Of a stretch of 64,000 bases of DNA, positions 55,144-63,075 are shown in pieces (within the stretch, counting starts at the first letter, position 1; every line of letters starts with the position of its first letter). Origin of the DNA: an uncultured Bacteroidia bacterium. GTDB taxonomy: Bacteria; Bacteroidota; Bacteroidia; Bacteroidales; UBA932. The notes under the pieces were generated by a model. That model was not told where the DNA came from and made no database searches. It saw nothing but the letters and a program-made list of their open reading frames with translations. A program made the position numbers and the translations under genes. Location: the NCBI GenBank assembly GCA_902778105.1, contig CACYWN010000008.1:1-64000 (forward strand), given 5' to 3'.

Positions 55144-56847
55144 ATGAAAAAGATATTCAACTATATGCTGGTGGCCCTTGCGGCCCTTTCCCTCGGTTCC
55201 TGCACGAGTCTCCTGGACCAGGAACCGCTGGATTCCTTCACGGACGAGGCGGTCTGGGGCGACCTTTCCCTGGCCGAGACCTACCTGAACGCCCAGTACA
55301 GCTGCAACGGACTGCGGGGCGAGAATTCCAAGAACGTCCGCTATGCCTGCTTCATCGACGAGCTTTTCCACAAGCACGGTTATGGAACGGCCAACACCAC
55401 CCATACCGAGTATACCCCTTCCCAGCCGTACATCTGGTACTATGAGGAAGGATGGCGTCCCTGGAACACCTTCTACGGAAATATCTCCCGGGTGAACCTG
55501 TTCCTTGAGAATATCGACGGGGTCCCTGCCGAGGGCGAGGAAAACGTGGCCAAACGGAACCGGATGAAGGGCGAGGGGCTCTTCCTGCGTGCCTGGAACT
55601 ACCACATGCTGTACGCCATCTATGGCCGGGTTGTGCTGGTGGACCATGTCTATGACCTGGACGCCACCTTCGACGAAGGCCTGTCCGAGATGGACGACGT
55701 CGCTGATTTCATCCTGAAGGACCTGGATGCCGCCATCGGCCTGCTTCCCCTGGAGAACGAAGCCGGCCGCGCCACGAAGGGCGCCGCGATGGCCCTGAAA
55801 GCCCGTGTGCTCCTGTACAAGGCCTCCCCGCTGTTCGGAACACCGTCCACCGCTAAATGGCAGGCTGCGTCCGACGCTGCCAAGGCCGTCATCGACCTCG
55901 GCCTGTATGAGCTTGCCCCGGTCGAGGGTTGGGAGGACTACGCCGCCCTCTTCTATGACAACGACAATCCCGAAGGGATCTGGGTCAAGCACTACGACCC
56001 CAACCATCCGGATGCGTGGGACGATCCCGAGTCCACCACGATGGGTGTCGTGCACACCGTTCCCCCGGGACCGGGCAACCTGTATGAAGGCTGGGGCACC
56101 TTCGATGTGACCCAGAACCTCATCGACAAGATCCAGATGGCCGACGGCACGCCGTATGTGAAGCCCTCCGGCGTTACGACGGAGAATCCCTGGGAAGGCC
56201 GTGAAATCCGCCTGAAAGCCAACATCCTCTGCGACGGCGACCTCTGGGGTTATGCCGACGACCAGCGCGAGGTGGAAGTGTTCCTCGGCAGCGACGACTC
56301 GGTGGTCCCCGGCAAGGACAGCTCGGAGGGCGAAAACTGGTGGAACGCCTCCAACACCGGCTATTCCATGCGCAAAGGCATGGACCCGGACTATGACATG
56401 TACGGCACCACCCAGATGGACTGGCCCTGGTTCTATTTCCGTCTCTCCGAAATGTACCTGGACTATGCCGAATGCCAGATCGAGCTCGGGAACAACACCG
56501 AGGCCGCCAAGTACATCAACAAGATCCGCAACCGCGCCCTTCTTCCGGACTTCACCGGCGACATCCGGGCCGCCTACCGCTACGAGCGCCAGATGGAGCT
56601 GATGTTCGAGGGTCAGTGGTGGTTTGACAAGCGCCGCTGGAAGGAGATGGACCACGAATACAACGACGGCCCCATCCTGGGCGTGTCCGTCACCAAGTAT
56701 CCCGACGGTCACAAGACCTATGACCAGAACAATGTCATCGACCAGCGCGTCTGGCACGGAGATGCGTTCTACTTCTATCCCATCCCCCAGGATGAGTTGA
56801 ACAAGTCGGCGAAACTCAAGGAACAGTACAAGACATATCCATTCTAA
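55144..56847 (+). CDS. susD: SusD/RagB-type lipoprotein (PUL2, first)
   Basis: 567 residues from ATG 55144 (an in-frame ATG at 55132 adds four residues before the signal peptide). Lipobox SLGSCTS; SusD features are GEGLFLRAWNYHMLYAIYG, TKGAAMALKARVLLYKASPL, FRLSEMYLDYAECQIELGN, KIRNRALLPD and MELMFEGQWWFDKRRW, ending FYPIPQDELN. Glycan capture with SusC. Followed after 5 bases by the GH27 fusion, so the three genes form one operon ending at the terminator at 59367. Confidence 0.96.
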   Translation: MKKIFNYMLVALAALSLGSCTSLLDQEPLDSFTDEAVWGDLSLAETYLNAQYSCNGLRGENSKNVRYACFIDELFHKHGYGTANTTHTEYTPSQPYIWYYEEGWRPWNTFYGNISRVNLFLENIDGVPAEGEENVAKRNRMKGEGLFLRAWNYHMLYAIYGRVVLVDHVYDLDATFDEGLSEMDDVADFILKDLDAAIGLLPLENEAGRATKGAAMALKARVLLYKASPLFGTPSTAKWQAASDAAKAVIDLGLYELAPVEGWEDYAALFYDNDNPEGIWVKHYDPNHPDAWDDPESTTMGVVHTVPPGPGNLYEGWGTFDVTQNLIDKIQMADGTPYVKPSGVTTENPWEGREIRLKANILCDGDLWGYADDQREVEVFLGSDDSVVPGKDSSEGENWWNASNTGYSMRKGMDPDYDMYGTTQMDWPWFYFRLSEMYLDYAECQIELGNNTEAAKYINKIRNRALLPDFTGDIRAAYRYERQMELMFEGQWWFDKRRWKEMDHEYNDGPILGVSVTKYPDGHKTYDQNNVIDQRVWHGDAFYFYPIPQDELNKSAKLKEQYKTYPF

Positions 56848-56852
56848 CAGTT

Positions 56853-59345
56853 ATGATATTGTCCAAACGAATCTTAACCGCCGCGGCCGCACTGCTTCTG
56901 TGCGGCCCCGGCCTTTTCGCACAGGCCCCGCAGAAGCCGGAACCCCTTTCGGATTCCTTGTACCGGAGCCTGGCGGCGACCCCGCCGATGGGCTGGAACA
57001 GCTGGAACAAGTTCGGCTGCAATGTGAGCGAGAAGCTCATCAAGGAGATGGCCGACGCCATGGCCGCCTCCGGGATGGCCGACGCCGGCTACGAGTACAT
57101 CGTCATCGACGACTGCTGGCAGGTGGAACGCGATGCCGACGGAAACATCGTCCCCGACCCCGAGCGCTTCCCTTCCGGGATGAAGGCCCTTGCGGACTAC
57201 ATCCATGACCTGGGCCTGAAGTTCGGTGTCTATTCCTGTGCCGGTTCCCTGACCTGTCAGGGCCGTCCCGGCAGCAAGGGCCACCAGTTCCAGGACGCCC
57301 TCCAGTATGCGAAATGGGGCGTGGACTATCTGAAATACGACTGGTGCTCCAATGACGGCCAGAACGCCAAGGCCGCCTACCAGACCATGGCGGAGGCCAT
57401 CAAGGCCAGCGGTCACCCGATCGTCCTCTCCATCTGCGAATGGGGCGAGAACAAGCCCTGGGAGTGGGGCGAGGGCATCGGCCACCTGTGGCGGGTCACC
57501 CCGGACATCCGCGCCTGCTACGACTGTGCCTTCGACTGGGGCGGCGTGGGCGTGCTCCAGTGCATCGACGCCGATGCGGACCTGTATCCCTATGCCGGTC
57601 CCGGCCATTGGAACGACGCCGAGATGCTGGAAGTCGGCAACGGCGAGCTCACCTGGGACGAAAGCGTGACGCATTTCTCCATGTGGTGCATGCTGGCCGC
57701 TCCGCTGATGTCGGGGAACGACCTTCGCGAGATGGATTACAAGACCCTCCAGATCCTCACCAACAAGGAGGTCATCGCCGTGAACCAGGACCCGCTGGGC
57801 AAGCAGGGCATCCGCTTCATGGATATGGGCGACCAGGAAATCTGGGCGAAGCCCCTCGCGAACGGCGAGATCGCCGTCTGCTTCCTCAACCGGAGCTCTT
57901 CCGTGTGGAACCTGGACTACAACTGGCTGAACCAGACGATGTACTTCGCCCGGGACATCAACTTCCGGAAGAAGGAGTACACCGTCCGCGACCTCTGGGC
58001 CCACAAGGACCTCGGAACCAGCAAGGACCGCCTCAAGGCCGCCATTCCCGGCCACGGTGTGCTGATGGTGCGCCTGAGCCCCAAGAAGGCCGATCCGGTG
58101 GCCCTTCCCAAGGGCAAGGCCATCTACATCGGCGAAGAGGAGCGGAACATGGACTGGAACGATCCGGAAAGCAAGTGGAGCTACCACCGGATGTACTGCA
58201 CCCCGAACGTGGCAATCTTCTGGGAGAAAGGCTTCGGGGACGACCCGGCCAAGGCCCCGCAGTGCGACGGTCACGATATGACCTGGGACCTGCCGAACCT
58301 GGCCGCCAAGCTGGAGGAATTCTACAAGGTCTATGCAAACGACATGAAATTCATCCTCCCCGGCTCCAAGGCCGAAAAGTACCGGATGAACTGCTATGTC
58401 CTCTACGAGTACAAGGACGAGACGGCCTACGGCGGCTGCGTGGATGACGTCATCGGCGGCCTGTGGCTGACGCCCGGACGGATCCGCCGGACGGACGAAC
58501 TCAATGTCGTGGCCCACGAACTGGGACACTGCTTCCAGACCCAGATCATGTGCGACGGGAAGGGAGAGTCCGGAGGCGGCGGCCTGTACGAGATGGCCGC
58601 CCAGTGGATGCTCTGGCAGGTGAACCCGAACTGGCAGACCAGCGAGAAGTACCATTGGGATGCCTGGAACACATTGACCCACAAGGCTTTCATGGCCGGC
58701 GAGAATATGTATCACAGCCCCTATGTGCTGGAATACTGGAGCACGAAGCATGGCATCACCGTGATCGCCGACCTTTTCCGTGCCGGCAAGCGCGGAGAGG
58801 ATCCCGTCCAGATCTACAAGCGGATGTTCAACCTGTCGCAGGAACAGTTCAACGCGGAGATGTTCGACGCCTGCCGCCATTTCGTGAACTGGGACTTCGA
58901 CCGGGTCTGGAAGGAAAGCCGCCCCTATGCCTGCAAGAACGTGACGGCCCTGACTCCGCTCGGTGACGGATGGATGCGGGTCGCCGCGTCCAACTGTCCG
59001 GAAAACTACGGCTTCAACGCCGTGCCGATGCCCGTTCCCGCTGTCGGGAAAACGGTGACCGTGGACTTCCGTGGAGAGGCCGGGGCCGAAGGCTTCTCGG
59101 CCGTGAACACGGACAAGGCCGGCTGGCGCTACGGTTTCGTCGCTGTCGGGAAGGACGGGAAGTCGGTTTACTCAGACATGCATTCCGAGGTGAACGGCAC
59201 GGTCTCCTACACGGCCGACAGGGAACTGACCCACCTCTATCTCGTGGTGATGGGTGCGCCGGCGGAGCACTGGCCGAATCCTTCGGGCTGGCGCAGGAAT
59301 CCAGAGCCGGCCGCCCAGTGGCCCTATAGCATTCGGATTCGTTGA
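56853..59345 (+). CDS. GH27 alpha-galactosidase fused to an HExxH (DUF6055-like) domain
   Basis: 830 residues with signal peptide. GH27 part (about 30-410): PPMGWNSWNKFGCNVSE, YEYIVIDDCWQ, nucleophile Asp in LKYDWCSND (about 162), acid/base Asp in WRVTPDIRACYD (about 217), GPGHWNDAEMLEVGN and LMSGNDLREM. The second part (about 425-740) contains VVAHELGHCFQTQIM (HExxH at about 553) and a beta-sandwich like those of the BACON-HExxH proteins at 34395 and 36563. GH27 acts on alpha-galactose or beta-L-arabinopyranose; the second domain is a predicted metallopeptidase. Complete in length for both domains. Third gene of the SusC-SusD operon. Confidence 0.88.
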   Translation: MILSKRILTAAAALLLCGPGLFAQAPQKPEPLSDSLYRSLAATPPMGWNSWNKFGCNVSEKLIKEMADAMAASGMADAGYEYIVIDDCWQVERDADGNIVPDPERFPSGMKALADYIHDLGLKFGVYSCAGSLTCQGRPGSKGHQFQDALQYAKWGVDYLKYDWCSNDGQNAKAAYQTMAEAIKASGHPIVLSICEWGENKPWEWGEGIGHLWRVTPDIRACYDCAFDWGGVGVLQCIDADADLYPYAGPGHWNDAEMLEVGNGELTWDESVTHFSMWCMLAAPLMSGNDLREMDYKTLQILTNKEVIAVNQDPLGKQGIRFMDMGDQEIWAKPLANGEIAVCFLNRSSSVWNLDYNWLNQTMYFARDINFRKKEYTVRDLWAHKDLGTSKDRLKAAIPGHGVLMVRLSPKKADPVALPKGKAIYIGEEERNMDWNDPESKWSYHRMYCTPNVAIFWEKGFGDDPAKAPQCDGHDMTWDLPNLAAKLEEFYKVYANDMKFILPGSKAEKYRMNCYVLYEYKDETAYGGCVDDVIGGLWLTPGRIRRTDELNVVAHELGHCFQTQIMCDGKGESGGGGLYEMAAQWMLWQVNPNWQTSEKYHWDAWNTLTHKAFMAGENMYHSPYVLEYWSTKHGITVIADLFRAGKRGEDPVQIYKRMFNLSQEQFNAEMFDACRHFVNWDFDRVWKESRPYACKNVTALTPLGDGWMRVAASNCPENYGFNAVPMPVPAVGKTVTVDFRGEAGAEGFSAVNTDKAGWRYGFVAVGKDGKSVYSDMHSEVNGTVSYTADRELTHLYLVVMGAPAEHWPNPSGWRRNPEPAAQWPYSIRIR

Positions 59346-59366
59346 TACGGTTGGTTCTGAATGGTG

Positions 59367-59401
59367 GGTGCGTTTCCTTCGGGGGACGCACCGTTTTTTT
59401 A
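59367..59401 (+). terminator. Rho-independent terminator after the SusC-SusD-GH27 operon
   Basis: GGTGCGT (59367-59373) pairs with ACGCACC (59386-59392), inner CC/GG with a TTCG loop, followed by a T run (59394-59400). Confidence 0.85.
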
Positions 59402-59426
59402 TGAACGCCGTTCGGAGAGGCCTTTT

Positions 59427-59492
59427 TTGGACGAAAATAGCAGACGATTGGACTATTTTAACAAGAGGTTCCTTTTAGAATTAGGATATTTG
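59427..59492 (+). promoter_or_regulatory. Two GGAC-type motifs and promoter region before the SusC-OmpA gene
   Basis: TTGGACGAAAATAGC (59427-59441) and TTGGACTATTTTAAC (59448-59462) are copies of the PUL2 motif, the second a good match. ATATTTG (59486-59492) may be a degenerate -7 box. Start codon 59564. Confidence 0.5.
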
Positions 59493-59563
59493 TATCTATC
59501 CGGGCCGGAAGTCCCGGCGGACCGCAAACAACCTAATTACCATAACCAATTCAAAACAACCGT

Positions 59564-62500
59564 ATGAAACATTTTCATCAATTCTGTCTGACGCTCGCAC
59601 TGCTGCTGGCGGCCCTTCCTTCGATGGCGGCCGTGACGGTGCGGGGAACCGTCACCGACGAAGCGGGCGAGCCCGTGATCGGAGCCGGCGTTGTGGAAGT
59701 GGGAACGACGAACGGTGTCGTGACCGGTATTGACGGTACTTACGTCATTTCCGTCGCGGGCGCCTCCTCCGTCCTCCAGTTCTCCTGCATCGGCTATGAA
59801 ACAGTGGAAGAGACCGTCGGCAACCGCGGCGTCATCGACGTCGTGCTCCGCGAGGCCGTCTCCTTCCTCCAGGAAGCCGTGGCCATCGGTTACGGTACCC
59901 AGAAGAAGGCGGACGTCACGTCCTCGGTCCAGAGCGTGAAGTCCGGTGATTTCATCCAGGGTGCCGTCATCGACGCCGGCCAGCTCGTCCAGGGCAAGGT
60001 CGCCGGCCTGCAGATCACCATCCCTTCCGGTGACCCGACCTCCTCCTCCACCATCATGCTCCGTGGTACGTCCTCCCTGTATGGTTCTTCCCAGCCCCTC
60101 GTGCTCGTGGACGGCATTCCCGGTTCCCTCGCGACGGTCGCACCGGAGGACATCGAGTCCATCGACGTGCTGAAGGACGGTTCCGCAACGGCCATCTACG
60201 GTACCCGCGGTACCAACGGCGTCATCATCATCACCACCCGCAACGCCAAGCGCGAGATGCCCGCCACGGTCGAGTATTCCGGCTATGTGACGGCCTCCCA
60301 GTGGCTCAAGCGTCCGGACTTCATGACCGCTGACGACGTCCTTGCGCGCCGGGCGGAAGGATGGAGCTTCCAGGGCGCCAACGGCCAGCTCGCCGTCGAG
60401 AAGCCCACCGACTGGCTGAGCCTCATCAGCCGTACGGCCATCTCCCAGAACCACAACCTGTCCATCCGCGGCGGTTCCCAGCACAACTTCTACACGGCCA
60501 ACGTCACTTACAACGACAACAACGGTACCATCATCAACACGGGCCGCGACAACATCCGCGCCCGCGCCCTCGTCTCCCAGTACCTGTGGGATGACCGGGT
60601 GAAACTCACCGCCGAGGTGATGGCGAACGAAACCAACGTGGATTCCCGCGTGAACGCCTCCTACGCCTACCGTCAGGCCTGCATCCAGGGACCGCTCCAG
60701 CCGGTGTACAACGAGGACGGTTCCTACGTGACCCGCGACATCTACCTGTATGCGAACCCGATGACCCTCCTCAAGGAGCAGCTGGGCATGTACCGCAACC
60801 GCAACGTCCGCTTCAACGGCACCGTCGAGTTCAAGCCGTGGGATCCTCTCACCCTTAAGATGATGTATGTCCGCAAGGGCCAGAGCGGCCTGGGCGGCTA
60901 CTACAATACCCGTAAGGACGAAAGCACCACCAAGAGCGGCGCCAACGGCCAGGCCGGCCGCAGCACGTCCGACTATGTTGCCAACATGCTGGAACTCAGC
61001 GCCTCCTATGTGCAGGATTTCGGTCGCCACCATGTGACCGCCGTGGCCGGTTACTCCTATGAGGACGGCTACAGCGAGAATTTCAGCGCCTCCAACTGGA
61101 ATTTCCCGAACGACGGTTATCTGTGGAACAACCTGGGCAAGGGAAAGGCCCTCAAGGAAGGCAACGCCTCCATGGACTCTTACAAGGAGATGTCCAAGCT
61201 CATCGGTCTGTTCGGCCGTGCCACCTATAACTTCGACGACCGCTACCTGCTGATGGTCTCCCTCCGTGTGGACGGCTCCACCAAGTTCGGAAAGAACATG
61301 GAATGGGGTTATTTCCCGGGCGTTTCCGCCGGCTGGCGTATCAACAACGAGGACTTCCTCAAGGGCGTCAAGTGGCTGAACAACCTCAAGCTCCGCGCCG
61401 GTTTCGGTATCACCGGCATCGATGCGGGTGCCCCTTACCAGTCCCTCGCTTCCATCGACTACAGCGGCAACTACATGTACAACGGGGATTGGATCCAGCC
61501 TATCATCCCTACCCGAAATGCGAATCCCGACCTCCATTGGGAGAAGAAATACGAGTACAATGTGGGTTTGGACTTCTCCGTGTTTGACGAGCGTTTGAAC
61601 GGTAGCGTCGACCTGTATCGCCGCGACACCAAGGACGGCCTGTACTACTACTCCGTCCCTACCCCGCCGTGGACCTACGGTACCATCATGGCCAATGTCG
61701 CCCAGATCCGCAACGAAGGCGTCGAGGTGCTCCTCAACGCCATCCCGGTCCGTACGCGCAACTTCGAGTGGAACACGTCCGTCACTTTCTCGCACAACCG
61801 CAACGAACTGCTCTCCATCTCCAATGACCAGTTCAAGTCCGAAACCGACTATATGGACGCCGGTTATACCGGTGAGCCTATCCAGAAGACCACGCACCAG
61901 ATCAAGGTGGGACAGCCGATCGGCAACTTCTTCAACCTGCGTTCCGTGGGCCTTGACGCCGGCGGCAAGTGGGTCGTCGAGCGCCTGCGCCGCGATGCGG
62001 ACGGCAATGTGGTGTCGAAGTACTACGGCCTCGCCTCCGATGCCGGCTACAACGACTGGCAGATCCTCGGAAACGGTGTTCCGGACATCTACCTGAACTT
62101 CAACAACAACTTCCGCTACCGCAACTTCGACCTCGCCGTCACCATGCGCGGTGCCTTCGGGTTCCAGATCCTGAACTTCCAGAAGATGTTCTACGGCAAC
62201 CCGAACATCCTGTACAACACGCTTAACTGCGCCTTCGACCAGTTCGACGTCGTGGACGCCCGCACCGGCGAGAAGACCGGTGACAAGGTGAACCTTTCCG
62301 ACACCCAGCGCATCGTCAGCTACTACATCGAGGACGGCGACTACTGGAAGATCGACAACGTGACCCTCGGGTACACGCTCAACTTCAAGAACAAGCGGAT
62401 CATCGACCGCCTCCGCGTCTATGCGTCCGTCCACAACCTCGCCACCTTCACCCGCTACACCGGCCTGGATCCCGAGGTCAGGGTGACCGGTTTCGACGCC

Positions 62501-63058
62501 GGTACCGACGAGCGTGACAAGTATCCGACCATCCGTTCCCTCACCTTCGGCCTGAACCTCACCTTCGGCGGCGGCGGATCCGGCAAGCGCCCTGCGGCGT
62601 CCCGCGTGAGCACTACCGTTCCCGAGCGCATCGTGGAGAAGGTGGTGGAAAAGGTCGTGGAGAAGGAAGTGATCAAGGAAGTTCCCGTGGAAGTGGTCAA
62701 GGAAGTCAAGGTGGCCGCCCCCGGCGCCAAGTTCGAGGGTTCCTATGAGGACGACCTGTTCTTCCTGATCGGCAAGTCCGAGCTCCGTCCCGACGAGGCC
62801 TTCAAGCTGGGCCAGATTGCCCAGATCCTGAAGGACAACCCGGAGACCACCATCACCGTGACCGGATATGCCGACAGCGCCACCGGTACGGCCGGCATCA
62901 ACCAGGACCTCTCCGAACAGCGCGCCCGGGTCGTCGTGGACATGCTCAAGAAAGCGGGCATCGCCGCCGACCGCATCAGTTTCAAGGCCGAAGGCAGTGA
63001 CCGGAACGCTTCCCAGAGCCCCGAGTCCAACCGCGTCGCCGTATGTATTGTCAAATAA
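59564..63058 (+). CDS. SusC-type TonB-dependent transporter fused to a C-terminal OmpA domain (PUL2, second)
   Basis: 1164 residues. Signal peptide, CarboxypepD_reg-like domain (about 25-105), LQEAVAIGYGTQKKADVTSS, plug and a normal barrel whose last strand reads LTFGLNLTFGGGG (about residue 1005). The chain then continues in the same frame through a Val/Glu/Lys-rich linker (VEKVVEKVVEKEVIKEV, about 1022-1050) into an OmpA C-like domain (about 1065-1164): FFLIGKSELRPDEAFKL, TVTGYADSATG and LSEQRARVVVDML, with the Asp and Arg that bind peptidoglycan. Such OmpA domains normally follow OmpA porins, not SusC. The SusD partner starts 17 bases downstream. Confidence 0.93.
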   Translation: MKHFHQFCLTLALLLAALPSMAAVTVRGTVTDEAGEPVIGAGVVEVGTTNGVVTGIDGTYVISVAGASSVLQFSCIGYETVEETVGNRGVIDVVLREAVSFLQEAVAIGYGTQKKADVTSSVQSVKSGDFIQGAVIDAGQLVQGKVAGLQITIPSGDPTSSSTIMLRGTSSLYGSSQPLVLVDGIPGSLATVAPEDIESIDVLKDGSATAIYGTRGTNGVIIITTRNAKREMPATVEYSGYVTASQWLKRPDFMTADDVLARRAEGWSFQGANGQLAVEKPTDWLSLISRTAISQNHNLSIRGGSQHNFYTANVTYNDNNGTIINTGRDNIRARALVSQYLWDDRVKLTAEVMANETNVDSRVNASYAYRQACIQGPLQPVYNEDGSYVTRDIYLYANPMTLLKEQLGMYRNRNVRFNGTVEFKPWDPLTLKMMYVRKGQSGLGGYYNTRKDESTTKSGANGQAGRSTSDYVANMLELSASYVQDFGRHHVTAVAGYSYEDGYSENFSASNWNFPNDGYLWNNLGKGKALKEGNASMDSYKEMSKLIGLFGRATYNFDDRYLLMVSLRVDGSTKFGKNMEWGYFPGVSAGWRINNEDFLKGVKWLNNLKLRAGFGITGIDAGAPYQSLASIDYSGNYMYNGDWIQPIIPTRNANPDLHWEKKYEYNVGLDFSVFDERLNGSVDLYRRDTKDGLYYYSVPTPPWTYGTIMANVAQIRNEGVEVLLNAIPVRTRNFEWNTSVTFSHNRNELLSISNDQFKSETDYMDAGYTGEPIQKTTHQIKVGQPIGNFFNLRSVGLDAGGKWVVERLRRDADGNVVSKYYGLASDAGYNDWQILGNGVPDIYLNFNNNFRYRNFDLAVTMRGAFGFQILNFQKMFYGNPNILYNTLNCAFDQFDVVDARTGEKTGDKVNLSDTQRIVSYYIEDGDYWKIDNVTLGYTLNFKNKRIIDRLRVYASVHNLATFTRYTGLDPEVRVTGFDAGTDERDKYPTIRSLTFGLNLTFGGGGSGKRPAASRVSTTVPERIVEKVVEKVVEKEVIKEVPVEVVKEVKVAAPGAKFEGSYEDDLFFLIGKSELRPDEAFKLGQIAQILKDNPETTITVTGYADSATGTAGINQDLSEQRARVVVDMLKKAGIAADRISFKAEGSDRNASQSPESNRVAVCIVK

Positions 63059-63075
63059 TCAAGACCGAGCGAGTT

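Noticed and set aside
52038-55160. Antisense open frame of over 1000 codons opposite SusC
   Set aside because: Mirror of a well-supported SusC gene in high-GC DNA; composition is Val/Gly/His-rich with no domain, signal or promoter. Similar long antisense frames opposite 31353-34268, 45878-49246 and 59564-62434 were dropped for the same reason.
62630-62725. Repeated VEK codons as CRISPR or tandem DNA repeat
   Set aside because: It is an in-frame protein linker with varying codons and no spacer structure.
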